Positions 1 to 9,759 of a stretch of DNA of 36,105 nucleotides are shown here, piece by piece. Source of the DNA: Salinivenus lutea (GTDB taxonomy: Bacteria; Bacteroidota; Rhodothermia; Rhodothermales; Salinibacteraceae); contig NCRC01000032.1 of the NCBI GenBank assembly GCA_002894685.1, forward strand, positions 1 to 36,105, read 5' to 3'. Below the pieces are notes generated by a model. That model was not told the origin of the DNA and searched no databases. It worked only from the letters and a program-made list of their open reading frames with translations. Position 1 is the stretch's first letter, and each line of letters begins with the position of its first letter. The translations under genes were made by a program, and so were the position numbers.

Positions 1-2865
1 GGGTTTGGGGGGGCGATTGCGCTCGCCTATGTGGTGCGGCGCGCAGTGCTGGATAGTACACTGGACTTCTTCTCGCGGACCGGGCTGCTGCCGGAGCCGC
101 TGGTCCTGGTGGTCTTGTGTGCCCTCTTTCTCCTCGTCGTTGCGGTCGTTCTGATCGGCGTTGCGTTGCTCTGGATCGGGAGCCGGTGGGCCCTTCGGCA
201 TCGGCCGTCGCACTGGCCGCGGGGCCTGCTGTCGCTCAGCATTGTCCTGCTGGGCGTCGTGGGCACGGTTGCGGTGTACAGCAGTCCTCTGGCGCCGGCC
301 CTGGTCTCCGCGGCCTACCCGCCGGTTTTGATCGGGGTCGTCGTGTGTGCGGCCGTGTACGGGATGGTGGGGCGGAGAGGGGGCAGTGACGTGTTCACCG
401 TCCGGGGGCATCTCCTGGCCCTGTTCGGGGTCACGCTGCTGCTGTATCCGCTCCTCTACGCCGGCATGGATGCGCAGCGACGCGAGCGCATGGTCGACGC
501 CGCCCAGTCGTTTGAGGAGGGGTACGACCCGCGGGTGCTCTACTCCATCCGGCAGGTCCTTCGCACCGGCGAGGAAGAGATGGACCCGGCCCAGGACGCG
601 GAGGCGATCCTCTCCCCCGAGACGGCCGACTCGGTGATGACGCGCCTCGTTCGGCGTTCCCTGCTGGCGTCGCTCACCACGTACGAGGTGAGCATCAGCC
701 TCTTCGATGCGAATGGGACGCTGGTGAGGGGACGCGCCGCGCTGGGGGGCGGCCGATCGGACAGCCGGTCGGACCGGGCCGTCTTCCAAAATATGCGGCA
801 GGTGTACGAGCGTCAGTTCGATCCGGGGCCGCTGATTAACCGGCTGCCGGATGCGCGGGGCCGACCGGGCGCCGGGCGCTTCCAGTATGCCGGGCTCTTT
901 AACGTGACGCGGGCGGACGGGACGGTGGCGTACTGGGTGCTCCTGCGCGCGGAGCCGCGTTCGCTCCTGCCGGGAACGGGGCCGGGCGTGCCGCGCGTGC
1001 TCCTCCCGGACGGGTCGTACAGCGACCTCTACGCCGACCTCTCGCTGGCCGAGTTTCAGGATGGGACGCTCGTGCGGAGTTTTGGGCAGAGCTTTGGGCG
1101 CACGCAGCTGCCGGAGGCCTTTCGGGCGCAGCTGGAGGAGGGCGCTACGCTCTGGCGCGCCGAGTCGATGCAGGGGCAGCAGTATCTGACCTACTACCAC
1201 CGGGACCCCGGCACCACGACCGCAACCGTGGCGGTTCGTATTCCGGCCATTCTCTCCTTCGACCACCTGTACTACCTCCTGCGACTGACGGTGGCCGGGC
1301 TGGGCGTGGGGATCTTCTTCTATCTGCTGGGGGTGTACGGGCGCTATCGGCGGGGCCTGTTGCCGGCCGAGCGGGTGCGGTTTCGGGACAAGGTGCTCAA
1401 TGCCTTCCTGATCGTAGGCGTGGTTTCGATGGTGGCGGTGGGGGTCGTGGGGGTGCGTGTGGTGACGGGGGAGAACGATCGGATCGTCGACCGACAGATT
1501 CAGGAGCAACTCGGCCGGGTCGAGGAAACGCTGGTCCTGGAGGCCCGTGCCGGTGAGCAGCTGTGGCAGGTGGCCGAGCGAATGAATGTGGATTCTCTCG
1601 CGGCGCGGGTCGGGTTGGACCTGCGGATCTACGAGGACGGTCAGCTGACGGGGACGAGCCGGCCCCGGCTCGTGCGGGACGGCCTTGTCGACGAGCGGTT
1701 GCCGGGGGCGGTCTACTACGCGCTCCACGAGGAGTCGTACCGGTTCACGAGCGCCCGCGCCTCCATCGGGGCGTTCCAGTATCGGGTGGGATACCAGATG
1801 TTGGCCGACGAGCAGGGACGGCCTCGGCTGGTGCTGGGGGTGCCCACCCTCGCCCAGCAGGAGCGGCTGGAGCAGGAGCAGGCGCGCACCCTGGCGTACT
1901 TGTTCGGGGCCCTGCTGGTGCTCGTGGTGGTGGTGATGCTTACGGCCGTTGTGCTGGCCAACGCCCTTGCCCAGCCCATCGCCCGGCTCCGGGAGGGGCT
2001 GGAGGCCGTGGGCGAGGGCCGGTTCGCGCGCTCCCTCACCGTGAACACGCGCGACGAGATCGGCGACCTGGTGCGCACGTTCAACGAGATGCGCGAGCAG
2101 CTGTCGGAGAGCCGGCGGAAGCTGGCGCAGCAGGAGCGGGAGCTGGCCTGGCGCGAGATGGCCCGGCAGGTGGCCCACGAGATCAAAAACCCGCTTACGC
2201 CGATGAAGCTGTCCATCCAGCACCTGCGGCGGGCGTTCAAGCGAGAGCAGGAGGCGAACGGCGACTCGGACTTCGCGAGCGTCTTCGACCGGATTACGAC
2301 CACGCTCATCGAGCAAATCGAGTCGCTCGTCCGCATCGCGGATGAGTTCTCGACCTTCGCCCGCCTGCCCACCCGCGTCCCGGAGCCGCTCGACCTCAAC
2401 GAGGTGGTCGAGGAGGCGACCGATCTGATGGAAGAGGAAACGGGCACGGACCGGATCGACGTGGACCTGCACCCCGAGCCGCTGGTGGTGGAGGCCGACC
2501 GGGAGGAGCTGCGCCGGCTCTACATCAACCTCATCAAGAATGCCCTCCAGGCCATCCCCGACGAGCGAACGGGGCAGGTCCGCGTATCCACGACGATCGA
2601 CACGGACGCGGAGGGGGGACGCGTCGCAACAAGCCGGGTGATCGACAACGGGAGCGGCATTCCCCCCGACCTGCGCGGCAAAATCTTCGAGCCCAACTTC
2701 TCGACGAAAACGAGCGGGACGGGGTTGGGCCTGGCCATCGCCCAAAAGACGGTCGACGAACTGGGGGGGCGGATCGGCTTTGAGACCACCGACGGGGAGG
2801 GGACGACCTTCTGGGTTCAGCTTCCCCTCGCGGAAGAGGAGGCCCCGGGCGCCGATTACGACTGA
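1..2865 (+). CDS. NtrY-like membrane sensor histidine kinase (5' end cut by window)
   Basis: Sensor kinase that would autophosphorylate on histidine and pass the phosphate to a response regulator not in this window. The frame is open from base 1; the first candidate start is GTG at 31, but hydrophobic residues continue in frame upstream of it, so the true start probably lies outside. Counting from that GTG, several membrane segments fill about the first 150 residues. An extracytoplasmic domain follows, then two membrane helices near 410-475, a second sensor region, another helix near 620-645 and a HAMP linker. The HisKA H-box (AHEIKNPL, phospho-acceptor about H716) and an HATPase domain come next, with N-box NLIKNA near 833-838, DNGSG near 872 and GTGLGLAI near 896. 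This order resembles NtrY-type kinases. The 3' end overlaps the convergent M48 gene by 10 bases. Family is clear; the signal is unknown. Confidence 0.93.
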   Translation, partial: GFGGAIALAYVVRRAVLDSTLDFFSRTGLLPEPLVLVVLCALFLLVVAVVLIGVALLWIGSRWALRHRPSHWPRGLLSLSIVLLGVVGTVAVYSSPLAPALVSAAYPPVLIGVVVCAAVYGMVGRRGGSDVFTVRGHLLALFGVTLLLYPLLYAGMDAQRRERMVDAAQSFEEGYDPRVLYSIRQVLRTGEEEMDPAQDAEAILSPETADSVMTRLVRRSLLASLTTYEVSISLFDANGTLVRGRAALGGGRSDSRSDRAVFQNMRQVYERQFDPGPLINRLPDARGRPGAGRFQYAGLFNVTRADGTVAYWVLLRAEPRSLLPGTGPGVPRVLLPDGSYSDLYADLSLAEFQDGTLVRSFGQSFGRTQLPEAFRAQLEEGATLWRAESMQGQQYLTYYHRDPGTTTATVAVRIPAILSFDHLYYLLRLTVAGLGVGIFFYLLGVYGRYRRGLLPAERVRFRDKVLNAFLIVGVVSMVAVGVVGVRVVTGENDRIVDRQIQEQLGRVEETLVLEARAGEQLWQVAERMNVDSLAARVGLDLRIYEDGQLTGTSRPRLVRDGLVDERLPGAVYYALHEESYRFTSARASIGAFQYRVGYQMLADEQGRPRLVLGVPTLAQQERLEQEQARTLAYLFGALLVLVVVVMLTAVVLANALAQPIARLREGLEAVGEGRFARSLTVNTRDEIGDLVRTFNEMREQLSESRRKLAQQERELAWREMARQVAHEIKNPLTPMKLSIQHLRRAFKREQEANGDSDFASVFDRITTTLIEQIESLVRIADEFSTFARLPTRVPEPLDLNEVVEEATDLMEEETGTDRIDVDLHPEPLVVEADREELRRLYINLIKNALQAIPDERTGQVRVSTTIDTDAEGGRVATSRVIDNGSGIPPDLRGKIFEPNFSTKTSGTGLGLAIAQKTVDELGGRIGFETTDGEGTTFWVQLPLAEEEAPGADYD

Positions 2866-4154
2866 GCGGGAGAGGGCGCGGCGGCTCCCTGCTGGATGTG
2901 CCGGATGCGTTCGCGGAGCGGAGGGTGGGAGTGGTGGAGCGCGACGTAGACGGGATGCGGCGTGAGATTGGCGAGGTTGGAGGCGGCCAGCTGCTTGAGT
3001 CCCGAGATGAAGGTCTCGGGGCGACCGGTCGTCTCCACGGCAAAGGCATCGGCCTCGTACTCGTGTCGTCGCGACCACGCCTGCAGCGGCACCGAGAGCA
3101 AGAGATCGACCGGCGTGTACAGCAGGCCAAAGAACACGAGCCCGGTGTATACAGACAGCTGCTCCACGTAGAAGGCCTCGTACAACCCTTCCACTTGCAG
3201 GAAGATGGAGAGCAGGAGAAACAGCACCCCGGTCTGGAGGATGCTAATCGCCATGCGCTGGGGGATGTGGTGCCGCTTGTAGTGGCCCATCTCGTGGGCC
3301 ACCACCGTCACCAGCTCGTCCACCGACTGCTCCTCCACGAGCGTGTCGAACAGCACGATGCGGCGGTGGGCCCCGAAGCCGGTAAAGAAGGCATTCGACT
3401 TGCTCGACCGGCGCGACCCGTCCATGACGTAGATGTCGTCGAGGGCAAAGTCGACCGAGTCGGCGTAGTCGAGGATGGCCTCGCGGAGGTCGCCCTCCGC
3501 CAGGGGCTCAAAGTCGTTAAACAGGGGCATCAGGACCCGCGGGGCGACGTACTGGAGCAACAGCATGACCACGGTGACGGTGCCCCAGGCATAAATCCAC
3601 GCGTACGGCCCCGTTTGCTGGAAGAACCACAGGAGGGCGGCCAGGAGTGGGCCGCCAATCACCACCCCGAGGGCCAGCCCCTTTAGGCGGTCGAGGAGGA
3701 AGGTGCGGAGCGTGGTCTCGTTGAAGCCGAAGCGTTCCTCAATGACGAACGTGCTGTAGAGGGAAAACGGCAGCGACAGCACGCCCTGGGCGCCGATCAG
3801 CAGGCCGATGAAGCACAGGCCGGTGACGATGGGGGAGAATCCCCAGCCCCGCACGAGTCCGTCGAGCCACGGAAAGCCGCCGGCAAACCAGAAGACGAGC
3901 AGCACCGCCAGGCTCGCGGTGGAGCGCAGAAGCCCGAATCGGGTGCGGACGCGGGTGTACGCCTGGGACTGCGCGTACTCGTCCTGGTCGAACGTGTCGG
4001 CAAAGGCGTCGGGCAGGTCGGACCGCAGGTTGCGGAGGTTCAGCACGTCCCCTACGATGTTGAGGGCGTACTCGGTCACCAGGGCGGCCAGGATGATGGC
4101 ACCGTAAACGTTCATCACTGCGGAGAAGAGATCAGCGGACGACGAAAGACGCAT
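2856..4154 (-). CDS. M48 family membrane metalloprotease (Ste24/CAAX protease-like)
   Basis: Integral-membrane zinc endopeptidase of the Ste24p/HtpX superfamily, 432 residues, close to the usual Ste24 length. The zinc motif HEMGH lies at about residues 287-291 (H287, E288, H291), and a downstream EYEADAFA segment supplies the expected third-ligand glutamate. Hydrophobic helices flank the catalytic part: an N-terminal one, a pair near 75-125, a pair near 170-210 and a pair near 300-350. In bacteria such proteins usually take part in membrane-protein quality control; prenyl-protein processing is unlikely here. The ATG at 4154 has no obvious Shine-Dalgarno. An internal ATG at residue 14 is an alternative start. 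It lies 30 bases downstream of the lipoprotein gene on the same strand, so the two may be co-transcribed. Confidence 0.9.
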   Translation of the reverse strand: MRLSSSADLFSAVMNVYGAIILAALVTEYALNIVGDVLNLRNLRSDLPDAFADTFDQDEYAQSQAYTRVRTRFGLLRSTASLAVLLVFWFAGGFPWLDGLVRGWGFSPIVTGLCFIGLLIGAQGVLSLPFSLYSTFVIEERFGFNETTLRTFLLDRLKGLALGVVIGGPLLAALLWFFQQTGPYAWIYAWGTVTVVMLLLQYVAPRVLMPLFNDFEPLAEGDLREAILDYADSVDFALDDIYVMDGSRRSSKSNAFFTGFGAHRRIVLFDTLVEEQSVDELVTVVAHEMGHYKRHHIPQRMAISILQTGVLFLLLSIFLQVEGLYEAFYVEQLSVYTGLVFFGLLYTPVDLLLSVPLQAWSRRHEYEADAFAVETTGRPETFISGLKQLAASNLANLTPHPVYVALHHSHPPLRERIRHIQQGAAAPSPAQS

Positions 4155-4184
4155 AAACGCGGCGCGCCTCGCCGTTCCGGAGCG

Positions 4185-5777
4185 TTACTGCTCCGTCCGG
4201 GACTGAATGACGGCCGTTCCGTCCCCGTCCGACTGCACAGTGGCGTCCTGGGAGACGCGGACCGTTTGGGTCGTCGTGCTCGCCGTGCCGGCGCCCCGCC
4301 CCGAGGGCGTCAGGACAATCTCCAGTTCCCCGTTCGGGCCGCTGATGGCAATGGTCACCGTCTCGATCGCCGGGTCTTCCGTCGCCTCCGGGTCGGGGTC
4401 CTCGGAGATGCGGAACGTAAACTCCGTGATGCCCTCGCCCGTGACGACGTCTCCGCCGTCAAAGCCGTCGCCCTCGTCGTCGCGGATGGTGGTGTCGTCG
4501 AGGGTCACGTCGGTGTTGCCGGTGGCCTGCACCTGCGTGCCCTCGGCCTCGACCGAGATCGACGTGCCCGGCGCCAGCGGATTGTTGTTCTCGATGTCCC
4601 ACAGCGTGAGCTGGTAGGTCTGGTTGAGCTGGGCGGACTCGGGAGAGACCTGCACCTCGGGGTTGCCGGAGAAGACGACGGGCACCGTCTCGGTCAGTTC
4701 GTTTTCGTTGCCCGTGGCGGCGGGGTCGGGGCAGTTGTCCGGGTCGACGATGGTGTTGGCGTCGTCGGTCCCGACGGTCTGCGCCTGCACCGTGGCGACG
4801 CCGTCGGAGGGAGTGGGCTGGGAGGACGTGAGCGTAACCGAGCCGGTGCCGTTCTCGCCCGTCTGGGCGGAGCCGCCAATGATGCCCGCGTTGGTGGAGA
4901 AATAGATGGCGGTGCCGGGCACCACGGGATTCCCGTACTTGTCCCCCACGATGGCGGTGATCGAGTTCGTCAGGTCCGAGCTGATGAGGCCCGGAAAGTT
5001 GGACTGCGCAGGGGTGACGGTAAAGTGGCACTTGTTGGGCAGGCCGCCGTGCACCGTGAGCCGCACCGGCTTGGACCGGATCGGCGTCCCGTCGGCTTTT
5101 TCGGCCCCGGCCACCACCTGCACGATGCCCGCCGTCTTTCCGCTCGCGACGTTGACCGTCGCCGTTCCGTTGCCGTCGGTCGACTCGGACTCGGGAGTGA
5201 GCGTGGCGTCGCCCGGCTGCTGGCTAAACCGAAAGTCCACGTCCACCGACTGGTCGAGCCCGATGGGCGTGCCGGTGGAGTCGACCACCTGGAAGGTCAG
5301 GCGGGCCACCTCCTCGCCCCCGCTTTCCTGCACGCGAATCACGTCGGTCGACTGCTCCGACAGGGTGATGTTGGTGGGCCGCCCGGGCTCTGTCTCGTCG
5401 TCCTCGCCGAAGCTGAGTCGCAGCTCGATGTCGTCGACTGTGTTCAAGTCCGGGGCGACGCGCTCGGTCACCTGCACGGTCTGGCCGCGCTTGGAGGCCT
5501 CGATGGTGACCTGGGTGGAGTTACTTATCTCAACAGACGTGGAGAAACGCCCCGACTCGTCGGTGACGACCGTCGTCTCCTCCTGCTCGCCGTCGTCCTC
5601 GTACTGGAGGGTCACGACGGCCTCCGCGACCGGGTTTTGGGTCGAGGCGTTCAGCACGCGGCCCGACAGGGTCACGTCGCTGCTGCCGGCACCGCCGATG
5701 TCGCAGGCCCCGAGAAGGAGAAGCAGCGACAGGACGACGAGCGAGGAGGCGAGGCGCAAGGGACCGGACGAGCTCAT
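4185..5777 (-). CDS. Secreted lipoprotein with carboxypeptidase-regulatory-like and bacterial Ig-like (Big_1) domains
   Basis: Predicted surface or periplasmic lipoprotein of 530 residues from the chosen ATG. That start puts a clean signal peptide with lipobox LLGAC about 25 residues in; the frame stays open 21 codons further upstream to 5840, but the extra residues would spoil the signal peptide. After the acylated Cys come a carboxypeptidase-regulatory-like beta domain (SGRVLNASTQNPV then DESGRF), and at least two Big_1-type Ig repeats, recognised by phrases such as TDGNGTATVNVASG and DKYGNPVVPGT followed by a GxGSVTL strand. The C-terminal part is acidic, Thr/Val-rich and repeat-like. Such proteins are usually structural or adhesive. 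The exact role is unknown and no enzymatic motif is visible. Confidence 0.82.
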   Translation of the reverse strand: MSSSGPLRLASSLVVLSLLLLLGACDIGGAGSSDVTLSGRVLNASTQNPVAEAVVTLQYEDDGEQEETTVVTDESGRFSTSVEISNSTQVTIEASKRGQTVQVTERVAPDLNTVDDIELRLSFGEDDETEPGRPTNITLSEQSTDVIRVQESGGEEVARLTFQVVDSTGTPIGLDQSVDVDFRFSQQPGDATLTPESESTDGNGTATVNVASGKTAGIVQVVAGAEKADGTPIRSKPVRLTVHGGLPNKCHFTVTPAQSNFPGLISSDLTNSITAIVGDKYGNPVVPGTAIYFSTNAGIIGGSAQTGENGTGSVTLTSSQPTPSDGVATVQAQTVGTDDANTIVDPDNCPDPAATGNENELTETVPVVFSGNPEVQVSPESAQLNQTYQLTLWDIENNNPLAPGTSISVEAEGTQVQATGNTDVTLDDTTIRDDEGDGFDGGDVVTGEGITEFTFRISEDPDPEATEDPAIETVTIAISGPNGELEIVLTPSGRGAGTASTTTQTVRVSQDATVQSDGDGTAVIQSRTEQ

Positions 5778-5867
5778 GCCAGGAAGGAGACTGGGGAAGG
5801 GGGCGTGCGGCAAGGCATAGGCGCAAAAAATGAACCGCATTCCGCCGTGGCGGGTCGACGGGCCGGG

Positions 5868-7379
5868 TCAGTCGTGGGCACGGGCCCGTCCGTAGAGCCG
5901 GGTCAGGTCGGAGAGCATCTCCTCGGCCGCGTCGGTCATCTGGTCGGGCGTTACGCGCCACGTCCAGTTGCCGGTCGGCTCCCCGGGCGTGTTCATGCGC
6001 GCCTCTGCCCCGAGCCCCAGCACGTCCTGCAGGGGGGTCACCACGCGGTCGGCCACCGACGCCATGAGGAAGCGCAGGCACTGTTCGTGCACGTCGGCGG
6101 AGGAGCGCTCCAGGCCGAGGTAGCGCTGGGCAAAGGCACGGTCCGAGGCCGAGAGCTCGTTCTCCCACCAGCCCATGATCGTATTGTTGTCGTGGGTCCC
6201 GGAGTAGGCGACGACCCCCCGCTCGTAGTTGTGGGGCAGAAATTCGTTCGACGGGTCGCCGTCGAAGGCAAACTGCAAGACCGCCATGCCCGGAAAGTCG
6301 ACGGTCGTCCGCAGGGCTTCCACCGAGTCCGTGATGATGCCGAGGTTCTCGGCCACGACCGGGAGCTCTCCGAGCTTCTCCTCCAGGGTCTCAAAGAAGG
6401 GGGCGCCGGGGCCGTCCACCCACTCGCCGTTGATGGCCGTCTTCTCGTCCGCCGGGATTTTCCAGTAGGCGTCGAACCCGCGGAAGTGATCGAGCCGAAC
6501 AAGGTCGAACCGATCGAAGGCGTGCCGCATGCGGGCCGTCCACCACGCGTAGTCGTTCTCGCGCATGCGTTCCCAGCGGTACAGCGGGTTGCCCCAGCGT
6601 TGTCCCTCGGGACTGAAGTAGTCGGGCGGCACGCCGGCCACGGCCGTCGGGGCGCCGTCCGCGTCGAGCTGGAAGAGGTCCTGGTGCGCCCACACGTCGG
6701 CGCTGTCGTAGGCCACGTAGATGGGCAGGTCGCCAAAGAGGCGAATGTCGCGGGTGTGGCAGTAGGCCTGCAGGGCGCTCCACTGGCGGTGAAACAGGTA
6801 CTGCCAGAAGGCATGCTTGCGGACGGTGTCGGCGTGGGCGGCCCGGGCCCGCGCGAGGGCATCGGAGTCGAACTGGGCCAACGGGGCGGGCCACTCCGTC
6901 CAGGGGGCGCCGTCGTGGACCTCCTTCAGGGCCGCGTAGAGGGTATAGTCGGCAAGCCACGCGGACTGGCGTTCGCGAAACTGGTCAAGGGACGATTCGT
7001 CGACGGACGAGTGTCCCGCGGCGAAGCGCTCGTACGCCGTGTCGAGGATGGCTTCTTTTCGGGGGACGACCCGGGCGTAGTCCACGTGATCGGCGGGGAG
7101 GGCGCGGAGCGGGGCGAGGTCGTCTTCGGTGACCAGGCCGTACTCGCGGAGGGGCTCGGGGCTAATGAGGAGCGGGTTGCCGGCAAACGTAGACGTGGCC
7201 GAGTAGGGCGAGTGGCCGACGCCGGCGGGGCCGAGGGGGAGCATCTGCCAGAGCCGCTGGTCCGTCCGGGCGAGGAAGTCGGCAAACCGGTAGGCCGCGG
7301 GCCCCAGGTCGCCGATGCCGTACGCGCTGGGCAGCGACGTAATGTGAAGCAGAAGGCCACTGACGCGACGAGAATCCAC
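5868..7379 (-). CDS. malQ: 4-alpha-glucanotransferase (amylomaltase, GH77)
   Basis: Cytoplasmic enzyme that transfers alpha-1,4-glucan segments between maltodextrins, in glycogen/maltodextrin metabolism. GH77 landmarks are clear: the N-terminal SGLLLHITSLPS then GIGDLG; the nucleophile motif RLDHFRGF; the acid/base motif VVAENLGIIT; and the transition-state stabiliser in YSGTHDNNT. The frame is open to a GTG at 7451 (527 residues). The GTG at 7379 gives 503 residues and places the conserved SGLLLH about six residues from the N-terminus, as in the family, so I chose it. Neither start has a good Shine-Dalgarno. The neighbours (a lipoprotein and PH-domain proteins) do not form a glycogen operon. 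Confidence 0.93.
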   Translation of the reverse strand: MDSRRVSGLLLHITSLPSAYGIGDLGPAAYRFADFLARTDQRLWQMLPLGPAGVGHSPYSATSTFAGNPLLISPEPLREYGLVTEDDLAPLRALPADHVDYARVVPRKEAILDTAYERFAAGHSSVDESSLDQFRERQSAWLADYTLYAALKEVHDGAPWTEWPAPLAQFDSDALARARAAHADTVRKHAFWQYLFHRQWSALQAYCHTRDIRLFGDLPIYVAYDSADVWAHQDLFQLDADGAPTAVAGVPPDYFSPEGQRWGNPLYRWERMRENDYAWWTARMRHAFDRFDLVRLDHFRGFDAYWKIPADEKTAINGEWVDGPGAPFFETLEEKLGELPVVAENLGIITDSVEALRTTVDFPGMAVLQFAFDGDPSNEFLPHNYERGVVAYSGTHDNNTIMGWWENELSASDRAFAQRYLGLERSSADVHEQCLRFLMASVADRVVTPLQDVLGLGAEARMNTPGEPTGNWTWRVTPDQMTDAAEEMLSDLTRLYGRARAHD

Positions 7380-7495
7380 GGGAAGGCGGGAGTCGGTGGG
7401 GACAAGGACGAACGACCAGCATGTAGTCAAACCAAGCCCCGCGGGAATCACAAAAGGATTCGCCGCAAAGACATGCGCGGGCCGAGCAGGGGCCC

Positions 7496-9220
7496 CTACG
7501 ACTCGTCGGTGGGGGGCGAGGAGGGGGCGCTCACGTGGGCATCCGTGTGCTCGACGGGGAGGCGGGGGCGCTCGTCGGGCGAGAGGCGCGTGTCGGCATC
7601 GCCCGTCTCGGCCTCAATGCGGGTTCGGTAGAGGGTTTTGAACCGGTGGTACAGCGTGTCGAGAAGGGCGTCGGCCTCGCCGGCGGGCAGGTCGATCACC
7701 TCGGGGTACGCAAACGAGGCCGCCCCGGCGGTGTCCACGTAGAGCGTCTTGAGGCCGAGGCGGCGCTGGAAGAGGGAGGCGGTTGCGGCGAACACGTGAA
7801 ACTTTTCCGTTGGGAGAACCCACAGGTGGCGCGACAGGACGCCGCGGCGGACGTAGAGGCCGTCGTCCCGCTGTTTGTAGCCGTGATGGCGGTACTGCAA
7901 CACGGCCCAGCCCAGCAGGCCCGGCACGAGGACGAGCCCCCACCAGGGAAGCGCCACGCCGCCCAGGTGCCACCAGGTGACGGGCCAGAAATAGATCAGC
8001 GGGGCCAGGGCGAGGCCGAGCACGACGCTGTATCGAAAAAACCGCCGACGGATGGTGAGGGGGGACACGGAGCGGAACTGGTCCGGGAGGTCGAACGATC
8101 GGATCCGCTGGGCCAGTGGCAGCAGGTCGTCGTACTGCACAAACGGTGCAATCACCCGGTGGCCCTGCTCGTTCACGTCGGTGCCCACCGTCTGCACTTC
8201 GAGGCCGTACCACCCGAAGGCGCGCATCAGGGGGTTGGTGCGCAGGATGAGGGCCTGCACTTTGCCGAGCGGGACGGTGCCTTCCGTGACGGTAAACAGC
8301 CCGTGCCGCTTCCGAAGCTTATCGTCGTCGAGCCACAGCCGGAAGCCGTAGTACCGGGAGACGTGGACGAGGATGCCGCTGATCCAGCCCAGCACGACCG
8401 CCGTGCCGACGGACCCGAGAATGGCGAGGGCCGGGTAGGCCGTCATCAGGTCGGTGACCTGTTCGATGCGCCCTTCGGACCGGAGCACACGCTCCACGAT
8501 CAGCTCCGGATCGATGAGCTCCAGCGCCGAGAAGATGAGGGCGAGGTAGAAGAGGGAGAACCGGAAGGCGCCGGAGAGCAGTACGCGGCGCAGGTTCATC
8601 GTGTACAGGGTGTCCCGGTGTGGGTCGTCGGTGTCCTCGTCGGGGGCCGGGGCCTCTGCGGTCCGGTGCTGAAACGACCGAACGGCCTGTCGGATCTCGT
8701 GGGCCGCGTCCACGCCCACGTATTCCAGGGAGCCCTCCGTTCCGGAGCTGCCCGCCGTTTCGATGTTTACCTTGGCGACGCCCAGAAGGCGGGCGAACAG
8801 GTTCTGCTCGATCTGGATGTTCTGGACGCGCTCGATGGGAATGCTTCGATTCTTTCGATTGAGCACGCCCTTCTGAATGACGATTTGCTGCGGCGTGATG
8901 CGGTAGCTGAAGCGCAGGTACTGCATCACGATGGCCGGCAGGGCCACGAGCCCGTACAGCAGCCCCAGCACCACCGAGAGGGCATTCTCGGAGCTTGGGT
9001 TCTGGAGGGTGGGGAGGAGGATGATCACCAGTGCCGGGAGGCTCGCCCCCACGCGGAGAAGAAGGGTGAGCGGGTGCAGGCGTTGGGGCTCCCGTACGGT
9101 GCCGAGGGTCGCGGACGAATCGGCGGCGGGCGGGGCGTCCGCGGACGGCGGAGGGGCCGCGTCCGGTGGGGACTCCGATGCGGACGCGTCCGGGTCGGAC
9201 GCGGGGGAAGAAGACGGCAT
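7496..9220 (-). CDS. YdbT-like membrane protein with repeated bacterial PH (bPH2) domains
   Basis: 574-residue membrane protein. A 40-residue low-complexity Ala/Pro/Ser/Asp N-tail is followed by a pair of membrane helices near 50-95 and then a bPH2 (DUF304-type) domain: FSYRITPQQIVIQKGVLNRKNRSIPIERVQNI is typical, with the strand RLLGVAKVNIETAG after it. Further helix pairs near 200-275 and 390-430 each precede another bPH2 unit (KVQALILRTNPLMRAFGWYGLEVQT; VRRGVLSRHLWVLPTEKFHVF), giving three units as in YdbT. Its ATG overlaps the stop codon of the preceding PH-domain gene by one base (TAATG), suggesting translational coupling and a joint complex. The molecular function of the YdbS/YdbT pair is not well defined; a membrane-stress role in Bacillus is recalled, not seen here. 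Confidence 0.88.
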   Translation of the reverse strand: MPSSSPASDPDASASESPPDAAPPPSADAPPAADSSATLGTVREPQRLHPLTLLLRVGASLPALVIILLPTLQNPSSENALSVVLGLLYGLVALPAIVMQYLRFSYRITPQQIVIQKGVLNRKNRSIPIERVQNIQIEQNLFARLLGVAKVNIETAGSSGTEGSLEYVGVDAAHEIRQAVRSFQHRTAEAPAPDEDTDDPHRDTLYTMNLRRVLLSGAFRFSLFYLALIFSALELIDPELIVERVLRSEGRIEQVTDLMTAYPALAILGSVGTAVVLGWISGILVHVSRYYGFRLWLDDDKLRKRHGLFTVTEGTVPLGKVQALILRTNPLMRAFGWYGLEVQTVGTDVNEQGHRVIAPFVQYDDLLPLAQRIRSFDLPDQFRSVSPLTIRRRFFRYSVVLGLALAPLIYFWPVTWWHLGGVALPWWGLVLVPGLLGWAVLQYRHHGYKQRDDGLYVRRGVLSRHLWVLPTEKFHVFAATASLFQRRLGLKTLYVDTAGAASFAYPEVIDLPAGEADALLDTLYHRFKTLYRTRIEAETGDADTRLSPDERPRLPVEHTDAHVSAPSSPPTDES

Positions 9221-9759
9221 TACACCGGGTCTTCAAGGAGCGGGTCTTCGAGGATGAAGCGTTTGATTTCGTCCCGAATGCGTTCGGCCTCGGGGAGGGG
9301 CAGGCCGGGGATCACCACGTCGCTGCTGCGGGAGCCGGCGGTGTGGACCACCAGTCGCCCCAGCGCAAACTCGCGTTCCAGAAGGTCCTGGGACACATCG
9401 ACGTGCTGGATCCGGCGGAGCGGCACCACGGTGCGCACGTGGGTGATCACGCCGTGTTCGCGGTACAGCTCCTCGGGCCACAGGGCAAAGCCCCAGGAGC
9501 GGTACCGCAGGCGCGGCCAGAGAAGCGTAAACGCCGTGCCCACCACAAGCCCGGTCCCCGACAGGACGCCGAAGGGAAGCCACGGGTCGGGGGAAAAGAG
9601 AAAGGTGAGGTCGTAGAACAGCACCGGGAGAAGCAGGAACAGGGAGAGTCCGGCCAGCTTGATTCGCCAGACCGCCTGGATGGACGCATCCAGGGACCGG
9701 ATGCGATCGTCATCAGGGGGGGCGGCGGAAACGGCGGCGGGCGGAGAAGAAGCCTCCAT
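9220..9759 (-). CDS. YdbS-like membrane protein with one bacterial PH domain
   Basis: 179 residues from the chosen ATG at 9759. The frame stays open to 10083, but that would run across the divergent promoter region and into the histidine kinase gene, so the shorter form is preferred. After a Ser/Pro/Ala-rich N-tail come two membrane helices (about 40-60 and 65-85), then one bPH2 domain: LYREHGVITHVRTVVPLRRIQHVDV, then LGRLVVHTAGS. The size fits YdbS. The stop TAA shares its last base with the ATG of the larger three-domain partner, the usual YdbS-YdbT arrangement. Confidence 0.85.
   Translation of the reverse strand: MEASSPPAAVSAAPPDDDRIRSLDASIQAVWRIKLAGLSLFLLLPVLFYDLTFLFSPDPWLPFGVLSGTGLVVGTAFTLLWPRLRYRSWGFALWPEELYREHGVITHVRTVVPLRRIQHVDVSQDLLEREFALGRLVVHTAGSRSSDVVIPGLPLPEAERIRDEIKRFILEDPLLEDPV

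Noticed and set aside
4178-4195. Hairpin CGGAGC-GTTACT-GCTCCG at the lipoprotein stop codon
   Set aside because: Six-base stem with no T tract on either strand; not good enough for a terminator.
5841-5867. T-run downstream of malQ as an intrinsic terminator
   Set aside because: The nearest stem (CCGCC-AC-GGCGG) has a two-base loop and lies too far from the T run.
4266-7631. Very long plus-strand open frame (1121 codons) opposite the lipoprotein and malQ genes
   Set aside because: It is antisense to two well-supported genes, is rich in Gly/Arg/Val/His with no domain, and arises from high GC in third codon positions.
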